A DNA stretch of 52,821 nucleotides from Herpetosiphonaceae bacterium (GTDB taxonomy: Bacteria > Chloroflexota > Chloroflexia > Chloroflexales > Kallotenuaceae). Shown one piece after another: positions 9,039 to 17,420 of this stretch (positions are counted from its first letter, which is position 1; each line of letters begins with the position of its first letter). The stretch spans positions 1 through 52,821 of the forward strand of contig DASUTC010000184.1 in assembly GCA_036374795.1 (NCBI GenBank). The letters run 5' to 3'. The notes beneath the pieces are model-generated. The model searched no databases. It was given only the letters and a program-made list of their open reading frames with translations, and was not told the origin of the DNA. The translations under genes were made by a program, and so were the position numbers.

Positions 9039-9372
9039 GATCACGATCGGTGAGGACAAAGGTGCCTCCCGATGAGGGTAGGACGACCAGGCGCATCGGT
9101 ATGGGCGCACGCTCCGCGATGGGTAGCTCCTGGAGCAGCCACCCGTTTTCCGGCTGCTGATCATCACGCCGGATCGCGATCTGTTGCTCACGGAGGGACT
9201 GCGCGAGGATTTGGCGCAGCTGGAGACGACGCAGCTGCTGTAGGAGATGCAGGATGCCGAGGGATCGGCAATTGGTGCTGGTGAAGTGAGTGATCACGTG
9301 CGTGTGAAGGTGTGCGGCCCTTGACTTCTGCTGCTCAGTGGAAGCGCGTCCAGTGAGGGAAGGGTGGGGCAT
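9028..9372 (-). CDS. possible small hypothetical protein
   Basis: The sense-like part is LHLLQQLRRLQLRQILAQSL, then IAIRRDDQQPENGWLLQELP and RLVVLPSSGGTFVLTDRD. The first third (upstream of about 9275) is low-quality and overlaps a stretch similar to repeat family A, so the true start is unclear. No family is recognised. It may equally be a remnant. Confidence 0.3.
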   Translation of the reverse strand: MPHPSLTGRASTEQQKSRAAHLHTHVITHFTSTNCRSLGILHLLQQLRRLQLRQILAQSLREQQIAIRRDDQQPENGWLLQELPIAERAPIPMRLVVLPSSGGTFVLTDRDLNR

Positions 9373-9433
9373 GGGCAAAGATGGTGATGTTCGGGCCGCG
9401 TGAGCGATCGTGTAGAGCGCCTCATCTGGCTCA

Positions 9434-10438
9434 GTGCGCTGGGTAGAACAGGGGTTCCGTTCCGGGGGTAGGCGCAGTTTACGCCCATACGGGCGCATCC
9501 TGCCGCGCGTGCCGCACCCAAAGGAGCCACTCGATCACCCAGCGCCACTCACCGCCTGGCAACTCGATTTTAAGGATGCCTCGACCGTTCCTGCTGACCC
9601 GGATGGCCAACGCCAGCATGTCGTTGAAATCCTCAACCCCGTGGATAGTGGTACGTCGATCCTGCGCGCGGCCCAGGTGCGCAGCGACTTCGTCGCCGAG
9701 ACGACGCTCGAAGCGGTCGCGCAGCTCGTGCACGACCATGGCCTCCCCCAGCAGGTCACCGTTGACCGCGATCCGCGCTTTGTCGGTAGCGCTGCCCAGC
9801 GCGATTTCCCCTCGGCCTTTCTGCGCTGCTGGCTCTGTCGCGGGGTCCAGGTGGAGGGCTGTCTGCCGCACCACCCCCAGCAGCATGGCTTTGTCGAACG
9901 CTATCACCGCACCCTGAAGCAGGAATGTTTACCGGTCGATCAGCCCCAGACGGAAGATCCGGTCCGCACGATCACCAGCCACTTCCAGCGCTTCTATACT
10001 GAAGCGCGCCCGCACCAGGGGCTAAGCTGCCAGAATCAGCCCCCACGCAGTGCCTTTCCCACACTGCCGACCTTGCCCGCCGTGCCAGCGGAGATCGACC
10101 CGGATCGGTGGCGCACGGCGCTGCATGGTCGCTCCTCCACCCGCCGCGTGAATGCCAACGGCACGGTGTCGGTGGCCGAGACACCCTATTATATCCGCCA
10201 GACGCTCCGGGGGCAGGATGTCCGGCTCGAAATCGATGCGGCCGCAGGGGAATTTGTGGTCTATCACCAGCAGCAGGCGATCAAACGGCTGCCGGTCAGA
10301 GGTCTCGTGGGCCAGCGTCTGGCCTTTAGCCCGTGGATGGAGCAGTTGGTGCAGGAGGCACGGCGGGATGAACGCCGTCGGTGGCAGGACCGCCGACGCA
10401 GACAGGCGGGGACGTCACCAGCAGACACGAGGTGCTGA
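9434..10438 (+). pseudogene. IS481-family transposase, N-terminally truncated
   Basis: Retroviral-integrase-type (rve) DDE transposase. The catalytic acids are visible: Asp in LTAWQLDFKDAS, Asp in QVTVDRDPRFVG and Glu in QHGFVERYHRTLKQE. The downstream ARPHQGLSCQNQPPRSAFP and the C-terminal TPYYIRQTLRGQDVRLEID block are typical of the Chloroflexota IS481 relatives. The first 100 or so residues that should hold the helix-turn-helix are missing; an in-frame TAG lies just upstream of the GTG start. No terminal inverted repeats were found, so this is probably a dead remnant. Confidence 0.75.
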
Positions 10439-10543
10439 AGCCGGGCGAGAGCCGATGTGAGAAACCCATACAGGTGTTGGTGCTCATAGGTGCGTGTCTC
10501 CCTCGATGGTCGTGGGCGTGGGGGGAGCGCCCAACGGCTGCGA

Positions 10544-10786
10544 TTAGAAGGGCATGGCGTCGTCGTTGCCGGCGAGGAATGCGGCACGGTCCCAGGACTC
10601 GCCATAGACCAGGACAAAGTCGAGATCGTCGGTGGCCAGGCGCAGGGCGTTGCTGTAGGTCAAGCCTTCGGCGGCGCAGAGTTCGAGGGCGAGGGAGTGG
10701 ACTTCGGCGATGGTGATCTCAGCGGCAAGGCTGGTCGGGGGATTGAATGCGGGCGCGTGGGGTGGTACAATCGTGGGAGTCAACAT
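10544..10786 (-). CDS. small hypothetical protein (80 aa)
   Basis: Starts at the ATG behind CGGAGGTC (MLTPTIVPPHAPAFNPP). The helical half is EITIAEVHSLALELCAAEG and ALRLATDDLDFVLVYGESWD. A consensus promoter lies 80 bases upstream, so the gene is likely expressed. No family is recognised; size and acidity would fit an antitoxin or small regulator, but no partner is adjacent. Confidence 0.6.
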   Translation of the reverse strand: MLTPTIVPPHAPAFNPPTSLAAEITIAEVHSLALELCAAEGLTYSNALRLATDDLDFVLVYGESWDRAAFLAGNDDAMPF

Positions 10787-10865
10787 GACGGCGACCTCCG
10801 TTGTGTTGGATATGGCTCGTACAGTGGGATCAACACTGTGCGGGCCTTTGTTTTTTGGTACTGGT

Positions 10866-10894
10866 AGTATAGCAGAAATGAGAGGAGCTGTCAA
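10866..10894 (-). promoter_or_regulatory. near-consensus sigma-70 promoter
   Basis: On the minus strand TTGACA (10889-10894) and TATACT (10866-10871) have exactly 17 bases between them. It serves the 80-residue gene starting at 10786 with a leader of about 75 bases. Confidence 0.75.
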
Positions 10895-11019
10895 GTGTTT
10901 CCGTGCGTTCTCGCTGAAATTCGTTGACGGTTACTTGTGGTTATATTGATGTAAATAGACATAATCGTACAATGGAAAACGAGTAGATCGTGACGGTAAC
11001 TATTTACACTCTCCTGCTG

Positions 11020-11285
11020 TCTCCTCGTCGGTCGGGCGGCGTTTCCCGGCTGTCCTGGGCGGCGGGCGCTGCTCTGGTGGTTGGGCCGGGGCTTCCCGCC
11101 AGGGCCGGGGTCGGGCAGCGACCCTACCGGCGACGAGTCACGCCTGCGGGCATCGCCGTCAACGGCGCGCAGCGTCGCGTCAGCGATCACGACCGTTGAC
11201 GGTGGTAGCAGGTGTGCAAGCCTGGATTGGCGGTCGCCTGCCACGCCGGTCCCTGGCGGGCGTGGTACGACTCGCACCATCTGGT
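11020..11285 (-). pseudogene. decayed copy of the 5' half of the 5279-5877 gene
   Basis: The minus-strand frame shows RPPGTGVAGDRQSRLAHLLP and IADATLRAVDGDA, parallel to GTGVAGDRRPRLARPLP and IAGATLRAVAPGA at 5750-5860. DNA similarity (TTCCCGCCAGGGCCGGG, GGTCGCCTGCCACGCCGG) covers about 250 bp. The copy lacks the helical C-terminal half, so it cannot encode the full protein. Confidence 0.5.
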
Positions 11286-11413
11286 CCCCCCCTGCTGTCA
11301 GTTGCGGAGATCTGCCCCTGACCGTACTGACATCCCCTGATGCGGTTTCGGATCCCAAAAGTGTTCAAGTTAAGATATAGTTGAGGGATACTTGCTCGGT
11401 CGGTGTCCATTCG

Positions 11414-11452
11414 ACGACCGACCTCCTCAATTCGTGCGAGGAGGTCGGTCGT
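11414..11452 (+). promoter_or_regulatory. 15-bp inverted repeat in the leader of the NB-ARC gene
   Basis: Perfect arms ACGACCGACCTCCTC / GAGGAGGTCGGTCGT around a 9-base loop, 79 bases before the start codon. The right arm contains a Shine-Dalgarno-like GAGGAGG that the left arm would mask. It could be an attenuator, an operator for the XRE protein encoded downstream, or a terminator-type hairpin. Confidence 0.5.
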
Positions 11453-11530
11453 GATCTCAGCGATCCCCCACGCTGTCCCGCATGTCGGCACCGACTGCGT
11501 GTATCACTCGTGCATTCGGGAGAAGGTGCT

Positions 11531-14344
11531 ATGGCAGACCATCGCGAGAACGAGTCCCTGGGATCGTGGATCCGCCGGCGGCGCAAAGCGCTGGATCTGA
11601 CCCAAGCCGTCCTCGCCCAGCGGGTGGGCTGCGCCGAAGTCACGATCCGCAAACTGGAAGCGGAGGTGACGCGACCCTCGCGGCAAATTGCCGAGCGCCT
11701 AGCGACCTGTCTAGAGGTCCCCGCGGACGCGCATGCGCACTTCCTCCAGGTCGCTCGTGGCGAGCGCAGCGTCGATGATTTACCCCCGGCCCGCATGGAC
11801 AGGACGATAACGCCATCCGCCAGCGCGGACGTGCCGGTTGAACACATTCCGCTCGATGTGGTGCCGCTGCCTGCGCCGCTGCCCTCCGGCTCACGGATGC
11901 CCTTGCGCCGCAATCCGCTGTTCGTGGGGCGGGACGGCGCTCTCCGCCAGTTGGCCCGCGCTCTAACCATGAGCGGGACCGCGGCGATTGGTCAGATCGA
12001 GATTGCTGCCGCCACTGGCTTAGGCGGCATTGGCAAGACGCAACTGGCCTGTGAGTTTGTCCATCGCTATGGACCGTTCTTTGCGGGCGGCGTGTTCTGG
12101 CTCAGCTTCGCCGATCCCGCTGCGGTCCCCGCCGAAGTAGCCGCCTGTGGGGGCGCAGAGGGGATGCAACTCAGCGCAGACTTTGGCACGCTGTCCCTCG
12201 ATACGCAGGTCCAGCAGGTTCTCACAGCGTGGGCCAGTTCCACTCCGCGCCTCCTCGTCTTCGACAACTGCGAGGACGAGGTGCTGTTGGAGCAGTGGCG
12301 GCCCGCCCACGGTGGGTGCCGCGTGCTGCTCACCAGTCGCCGTCATCACTGGGACGCGGCGCTCGGCGTGCAGCCACTCCCCCTCGACGTGCTGCACCGT
12401 GCCGAGAGTGTCGCGCTGCTCTGTCAATTCCGCCCCGACCTGTCCGATGCCGACGCCGACCTCAGTGCGATTGCTGACGCGCTGGGCGATCTGCCGCTGG
12501 CGCTCCATCTGGCGGGCAGCTTCCTCGCCAAGTATCGCCATGCGCTCACGCCCGCGCAGTATCTCGCGCGCCTCCACGCCCCGACACTCCTCGACGATCG
12601 CTCGTTGCAGGCGGCGGGCCTCTCGCCGACGCAGCATGTGCAGCATGTCGCCCGCACCTTTGCGCAGAGCTATGCGCGGCTTGATCCCGCCGATCCCACC
12701 GATGCCATCGCCCGGATGCTGCTGGCGCGGGCCGCCTACGTTGCCCCAGGGGAGCCGATACCGCGCTGGTTCCTATTGCACACGCTGACCTCGACGGATG
12801 ATCCCGATGCGCTACTCCACGTAGAGGACGCGCTGACGCGATTACTTGATCTCGGGTTGCTCGAAACCCACCATACGGATGCTCTCCGGCTCCATCGGCT
12901 GCTGGTCGCCTTTGTGCGTGCTGTTGACCACGATACAGCAGCGCGGCGCGCCGTGCAAGCGACCATGCTCCAGGTCGTCGCTGATCGGAACCAGGCAGGC
13001 AATCCCTGGTCCTTGATGGCGCTCCAGCAGCACCTCCGCTTCATCGCAGCTGAGCCGCAAGAGGAGGATGTCTTTGCCGCAGGATTATATAGTGCGCTTG
13101 GCAGGTATATCGGGCTACGCGGTGCCTATGCCGAAGCACGGCGCTATATCGAGCGTGCGGTCGTGATCCAAGAACAACTCCTGGGCAGGGAGCATCCAGA
13201 CACGGCACAGAGCCTGAGGAACCTGGGCGAGATCCTCTGGCGGCAAGGAGCGTATGGCGAAGCACGGCGCTGTGCAGAGCAGGCCATAGCGATCCAAGAG
13301 CAGGTGTTAGGCAGGGAACATGTAGACACCGCACAGAGCCTGTACACGCTTGGGTGGATACACTGGTATGAAGGAGCGTATAGCGAAGCACGGCGCTGCG
13401 CAGAGCAGGCCGTAACGATTCAGGAGCGGGTCCTGGGCAACGAGCATCCAGCGATCGCACAGAGCCTGGCCTGCCTAGGCGTGGTCTTAGAAGCCCAGGG
13501 ACAGTACGCGGAAGCACAGCACTACCTCAGGCGAGCCTTGGTGATTCAAGAGCGGGTCCTGGGCATGGAACATCCCAACACGGCACAAACGCTGATTAGC
13601 ATGGGCGGCGTAGCGACTTCGCAAGGGGACTATGGACAGGCAGCGCACTGTTTGAAGCGAGCCTTGGAGATTCATCAGTGCGTGTTAGGCACCGACCATC
13701 CAGCCACAGCACTCACCCTGATCTGCTTGGGGAACTTGCAGTACGCACAAGCCCAGTATGCAGATGCCCACAGGTGTTACGAGCAGTCCTTGGCGATTCG
13801 CCAGCGGGTGTTGGGGGGCAATCATCCACTCATCGCCGAGAGCCTGACTAAGCTGGGCATGGTACTGGAGGCGAAGGGGCGATATGCGGAAGCTCAAGAC
13901 TACTATGAGCAGGCATTGGTTTTGTTCCAGCAGGTATTGGGAGTAGACCATCCTTATACCGCCTCAAGTCTCAACAACCTGGGCAGTGTATTCGAGTCCC
14001 AAAAGCGATATGCGGAAGCCCAAGCCTACTATGAGCAAGGCTTGGCGATTATGGAGCGGGTGCTGGGACGGAACCATCCTTATACCGCCTCAAGTCTCAA
14101 CAACCTGGGCAGCGTATTCGAGTCCCAAAAGCGATATGCGGAAGCCCAAGACTACTATGAGCAAGCATTAGCTATCCGGCAGTGCGTGCTGGGAATCGAT
14201 CATTCGGACACCATGAGAAGTCTGCGCACCTTAGGGACACTATTGCACGCGCAGGGGAATGAGACGCAAGCGCGGTACTATCTTGAGCAGGCGTTGGCAG
14301 TCTTTGAGCAGCGACTCGGCTCGCAGCATCCAGACACGGAATAG
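11531..14344 (+). CDS. XRE/NB-ARC/TPR signalling protein
   Basis: 937 residues. Residues 10-70 form an XRE-type helix-turn-helix (RKALDLTQAVLAQRVGCAEV). Residues about 125-480 are an NB-ARC/STAND NTPase: FVGRDGALRQL, P-loop GLGGIGKT at 163-170, Walker B LLVFDNCED and the GLPL-type LGDLPLALHLAG. From about residue 510 come ten 42-residue kinesin-light-chain-type TPRs (e.g. YAEAQDYYEQALAIRQCVLG). Such proteins are ligand-responsive switches; the DNA-binding head suggests transcriptional output. The start is the ATG of MADHRENES. After the stop, the same frame continues TRQRLAALAADPPSAERGW, which looks like the family's normal tail, so the TAG may be premature. Repeats 8 and 9 are nearly identical. 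Confidence 0.88.
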   Translation: MADHRENESLGSWIRRRRKALDLTQAVLAQRVGCAEVTIRKLEAEVTRPSRQIAERLATCLEVPADAHAHFLQVARGERSVDDLPPARMDRTITPSASADVPVEHIPLDVVPLPAPLPSGSRMPLRRNPLFVGRDGALRQLARALTMSGTAAIGQIEIAAATGLGGIGKTQLACEFVHRYGPFFAGGVFWLSFADPAAVPAEVAACGGAEGMQLSADFGTLSLDTQVQQVLTAWASSTPRLLVFDNCEDEVLLEQWRPAHGGCRVLLTSRRHHWDAALGVQPLPLDVLHRAESVALLCQFRPDLSDADADLSAIADALGDLPLALHLAGSFLAKYRHALTPAQYLARLHAPTLLDDRSLQAAGLSPTQHVQHVARTFAQSYARLDPADPTDAIARMLLARAAYVAPGEPIPRWFLLHTLTSTDDPDALLHVEDALTRLLDLGLLETHHTDALRLHRLLVAFVRAVDHDTAARRAVQATMLQVVADRNQAGNPWSLMALQQHLRFIAAEPQEEDVFAAGLYSALGRYIGLRGAYAEARRYIERAVVIQEQLLGREHPDTAQSLRNLGEILWRQGAYGEARRCAEQAIAIQEQVLGREHVDTAQSLYTLGWIHWYEGAYSEARRCAEQAVTIQERVLGNEHPAIAQSLACLGVVLEAQGQYAEAQHYLRRALVIQERVLGMEHPNTAQTLISMGGVATSQGDYGQAAHCLKRALEIHQCVLGTDHPATALTLICLGNLQYAQAQYADAHRCYEQSLAIRQRVLGGNHPLIAESLTKLGMVLEAKGRYAEAQDYYEQALVLFQQVLGVDHPYTASSLNNLGSVFESQKRYAEAQAYYEQGLAIMERVLGRNHPYTASSLNNLGSVFESQKRYAEAQDYYEQALAIRQCVLGIDHSDTMRSLRTLGTLLHAQGNETQARYYLEQALAVFEQRLGSQHPDTE

Positions 14345-14544
14345 ACTCGTCAGCGCCTCGCCGCACTCGCTGCCGATCCTCCCTCCGCCGAGCGGGGATG
14401 GTAAGCCGCAAACCGCAGCGCGGACAACGTGGTGGGCGGTCGGCGTTGCTCCCGGCGTCCTGTAGGATGGGGCATGGTCTCCGTGGTCGGGGCGACAGTG
14501 ATCTCGCCAGTCCTGGGGCTGGGACCAGGGTGGGCCTCGACCGG

Positions 14545-14735
14545 CGCAAGCGCCGGGTGCGTGTGAAGGAAAGGCACCGCTCTGCCGATGGCTCCGCCCA
14601 TGCGCGACGGCTGGCAGCGCGGGGCATGGCACGTCCGGCAAGGAGGTGCTTCGGCTCCTGCGGGTGGTTGGGATGGGCAGGGGCGTGAGGCTGAGGTCAC
14701 GCAGCGTGACGCCGGGATCGCTGAGAACTGGGTGC
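14545..14735. repeat. dispersed repeat, family A (second copy)
   Basis: Shares the ordered blocks GTGCGTGTGAAG, CACCGCTCTGCCGA, GCGCGGGGCA, GGTGGTTGGG and GACGCCGGGATCG with 5865-6015. No coding potential is apparent in 14345-14784 apart from the NB-ARC readthrough tail at its start. Confidence 0.55.
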
Positions 14736-14784
14736 CGCTTCTGTTGGTGGAACGAAACTTAACCCTTGCTCCCTAGAGGAAGTA

Positions 14785-14886
14785 ATATCATTTGGCCTTA
14801 GCTATGCAGCATTCTCACTTGTCCGCCTTGTGGAGGCGCTAACCACGCCAAGCGAGGAATGCTATATGTACATCGCCAAATGATAT
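14785..14886. mobile_element. MITE-like 102-bp inverted-repeat element
   Basis: Perfect 12-bp terminal inverted repeats ATATCATTTGGC / GCCAAATGATAT. Internal arms (GCATTCTCACTTG against CAAGCGAGGAATGC) extend the pairing, so most of the segment can fold into one long hairpin. It is AT-richer than its surroundings and encodes nothing. Alternatively it could be a structured RNA. Confidence 0.5.
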
Positions 14887-15004
14887 AAGGTCGAGCTTTG
14901 GTATTGAGAGTCAACTATTGATTCTCGTCTCTGGGTTACTGAGCAACATCATCATATTTTCGTTGATGTTGAAGCCGCCTTATGCGCAACAGATTGTTCA
15001 CTAG

Positions 15005-15821
15005 GTTCTGTTGACATTTCAGCGCAACCAGATCAAGACGCTCGTGAACTGGATGAACCCGAGATAGCGGCGAGCGAGCTTGTCGAACCGCGAGAAGACT
15101 CGCCGAACATGTTTGAGCTTGCTGAAAAACCATTCGACCAGGTGGCGCTCCCGATACCACCAGCGATCATAGTCCCGTTGCTCTTTGGCGCGCTGGTGCG
15201 GGGGGATCACCACCTCGGCTCCGCTTGCCAGCACAATATCGATCACTGCCTGTCCAGCGTAGCCCCGATCCGCCATCACCCGATCAACCGTCAGGCCGTC
15301 CAGCAATCTGGCGGCGTATGGGCTATCGTGCCGTTGCCCTGCCGTCAGATGGATGCGCAACGGGTTGCCCAAGCCATCGACCACGACATGAATCTTGGTG
15401 CTGAACCCACCGCGACTTCGGCCCAGCGCCTGCTCATCTGCCGTACCGTTTTTGTTCAGCACCCGCAGCACAGGCATGGGCGCGGACAATCGTGCTGTCC
15501 ACGATCCCATGCTCCATAGCGGGGTCGTCGGCGAAATGGGCCAACATCCGCGCCCACACGCCCTGATCGCACCAGCGCGCAAACCGCTTATAGACCGTAT
15601 TCCAGTTGCCGTACGCGCCGGGGAGCAAGCGCCATTGCGCGCCACTCCGGTCAATCCAGAGGACCGCTTCGACAAAGCGTCGGCACTCCTGCTCGTCCCG
15701 GCCGAGATAGACGTTCGGGTCGCTGCGGAGAAACGCCCGCATTTTTGTCCATTGATCATCGCTCAAGTGGATGGTCGTCATACACTGAGCGTACCAAACC
15801 TTGTCCAAATGTCAACAGAAC
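15005..15821 (-). mobile_element. IS5-family (IS427-like) insertion sequence, complete
   Basis: Terminal inverted repeats GTTCTGTTGACATTT (15005-15019) and its complement (15807-15821) flank an 817-bp element. The 4-bp direct repeats CTAG (15001-15004 and 15822-15825) fit the YTAR target duplication of the IS427 group. The transposase is encoded on the minus strand in two frames. The insertion sits exactly at the stop codon of the neighbouring TPR gene, and the duplicated CTAG recreates its TAG. Confidence 0.9.
15019..15781 (-). CDS. IS5-family transposase (two-frame, frameshift-dependent)
   Basis: The first frame (15781-15434) starts MTTIHLSDDQWTKMRAFL and contains DRSGAQWRLLPGAYGNWNT and the first DDE Asp in EHGIVDSTIVRAHACAAG. 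The second frame (to 15019) carries GRSRGGFSTKIHVVVDGLGN, the second Asp in VDRVMADRGYAGQAVID and the Glu-containing block RERHLVEWFFSKLKHVRRVF. The switch lies near a run of five A residues on the coding strand at 15449-15453 and needs a +1 or -2 shift. Split frames with a slippery A-run are common in this IS group, so this probably is programmed rather than decay. Confidence 0.85.
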
Positions 15822-16205
15822 CTAGCTACTTTCTCCAAATAATTCCGTCTTAGCATCCTTATTTCCTAGGTCAGCAGCACGCTGGAAATCGGCTCGTGCC
15901 GCTTCAGCCTCTTTTCTTTGCTTGTAAATCATGCCACGGTTGTAGTAGGCGAAGGCATAGTTGGAGTTGAGTTCAATGGCACGAGTGAAGTCTGCGATAG
16001 CTAGCTCATATTCGCCTCTCATCCGGTAGGTTGCACCGCGACCAGCGTAGGCGAAGGCATACTCGGGGTCGAGTTCAATAACACGAGTGAAGTCTGCAAT
16101 GGCTAGCTCATAGCCGCCTCTCATCCGGTAGATTTCTCCTCGCTCGGCAGAGGCAAAAACAAACTCGGGGTCGAGTTCAATAGCACGAGTATGGCATGGG
16201 CGCAA
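15822..16205 (-). pseudogene. TPR protein, N-terminally truncated
   Basis: Three 34-residue TPR units (RAIELDPEFVFASAERGEIY, RVIELDPEYAFAYAGRGATY, RAIELNSNYAFAYYNRGMIY) and a tail RADFQRAADLGNKDAKTELF. The sequence opens in the middle of a repeat with no Shine-Dalgarno site, so upstream TPRs appear to be lost. The stop codon is formed by the CTAG target site of the adjacent IS; without the IS the same TAG would be read. It is noticeably AT-richer than the regional average. Confidence 0.65.
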
Positions 16206-16281
16206 GCAGCAACCGGAGTCACCACAGGTTGTCCGCCCTCCGGCAACCTGTGGACCCGACTCATAGGTGCTCGGTGAAACA

Positions 16282-16374
16282 TTATCGTCCTACACTCGGC
16301 ACCCACACCCGTTCGAGCGCCTGCACCCGCGCCCACGTCAGCGGATCGCCCAGGAGCGCGAATGTGCGCAGCAT
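16282..16374 (-). pseudogene. possible C-terminal remnant of a C25-like peptidase
   Basis: Thirty codons reading MLRTFALLGDPLTWARVQAL and ending WVPSVGR. The FxLLGDP motif resembles the C-terminal FGILGDPLVTLLWVPS of the complete C25 peptidase at 45991-48093. Upstream sense is lost. The match is short, so this is tentative. The remainder of 16206-16498 shows nothing coding. Confidence 0.25.
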
Positions 16375-16498
16375 GTCCTAGCAGCACTGCGACTACGACG
16401 TTGGTGTTATGCTTGCCCACGTCGGGCGAGAGGCATAGCATCACGGGACCATGTAGGGTACAATACCGCTGTACCATCGAGGAAGCAGTAGAGGGTGT

Positions 16499-16723
16499 AT
16501 GGATCTTCTCTCACGCATCACAATCAATCCCGAGCAGTGCGGCGGGCGTCCCTGCATTCGCGGCATGCGCATCCGGGTTTCCGACGTACTGGCGCTCTTC
16601 GCCGCCGAGTTGTCGGCCAATCAAATCCTCGAAGAGATGCCGGACCTCGAACCTGAGGATCTCCAGGCATGTCTGCAATATGCAGCGCAGCAGATCGATC
16701 ATCCAGTGCTGCGCGCGGCATGA
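16499..16723 (+). CDS. DUF433 antitoxin
   Basis: 74 residues: ITINPEQCGGRPCIRGMRIR, VSDVLALFAAELSANQILEE and LEPEDLQACLQYAAQQI. This is the complete DUF433 helix-turn-helix domain (INPxxxxGxPxIxGTRIxV...), the usual antitoxin of DUF5615 PIN-like toxins. The stop codon overlaps the toxin start (ATGA). Confidence 0.88.
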   Translation: MDLLSRITINPEQCGGRPCIRGMRIRVSDVLALFAAELSANQILEEMPDLEPEDLQACLQYAAQQIDHPVLRAA

Positions 16724-17061
16724 TCTTCTGGATTGACGCACAACTATCGCCACAGCTCGCGTCCTGGCTGGCGCAGCGTTTCGGCGTGACGGCATTCGCC
16801 GTCCGCGACCTTGGACTGCGCGACGCAACTGACCGCGCAATCTTCGATGCAGCCCGCGCCGCGGGTGCCGTGGTGATTTCCAAGGATCGTGATTTTCCTG
16901 AGCTGCTGGCACGCGTCGGTCCGCCGCCCCAAGTCATCTGGGTGACGTGCGGGAACACCTCAAACGCCCGCATGCGACAGATCTTCGAGATCCTCTTTCC
17001 GCAGGCGTTGACACTGCTGCAAGGCGGCGATGCCCTGGTGGAGATTGCCGACCTCTCATGA
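16720..17061 (+). CDS. DUF5615 PIN-like toxin
   Basis: 113 residues starting at the ATG inside the ATGA overlap. It shows IFWIDAQLSPQLASWLAQRF with the first catalytic Asp, VRDLGLRDATDRAIFDAAR, then VVISKDRDFPELLARVGPPP and VTCGNTSNARM. All match the PIN-like nuclease fold of DUF5615 toxins partnered with DUF433. Overlap and order indicate translational coupling. All acidic residues are present. Confidence 0.88.
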   Translation: MIFWIDAQLSPQLASWLAQRFGVTAFAVRDLGLRDATDRAIFDAARAAGAVVISKDRDFPELLARVGPPPQVIWVTCGNTSNARMRQIFEILFPQALTLLQGGDALVEIADLS

Positions 17062-17185
17062 ACCGTGAGCATACGCTCATCGACACTCGACGACTCTAGA
17101 CGCCTGTGGATGAGGTGGCACTAGCCGTCCTGTGGGCCGCTCCACTTAAACACCTCTTCCGCTGACTGAACAGGATTGCTTAGCA

Positions 17186-17404
17186 ATGGACCTTGGCATC
17201 TATCTCAACCTATTTAAGGTCAATTTCGAGGACACGCCAGTTGATCTGATGGTGGCACCGCGTGGTAACTTGCCCGCTCTCCGCGAGCTACGTACAACCC
17301 TTCAGTCACGATCGTTCCAGGCAGATGTCTATCAAGTAGGCAATCAGGTCTATGGTTATGGTGCGAATCAGAGCATGCTTGAGGAGTCACGTACTGCTCC
17401 CTGA
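17186..17404 (+). CDS. hypothetical protein (72 aa)
   Basis: MDLGIYLNLFKVNFEDTPVD, then GNLPALRELRTTLQSRSFQA and VYQVGNQVYGYGANQ. It has reasonable coding character and is AT-richer than the region, but no clear Shine-Dalgarno site. It ends next to the 3' end of the TnpB gene and may be the head of a gene cut by that insertion. No family is recognised. Confidence 0.4.
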   Translation: MDLGIYLNLFKVNFEDTPVDLMVAPRGNLPALRELRTTLQSRSFQADVYQVGNQVYGYGANQSMLEESRTAP

Positions 17405-17420
17405 AGGAAGCAGCTTGCAC

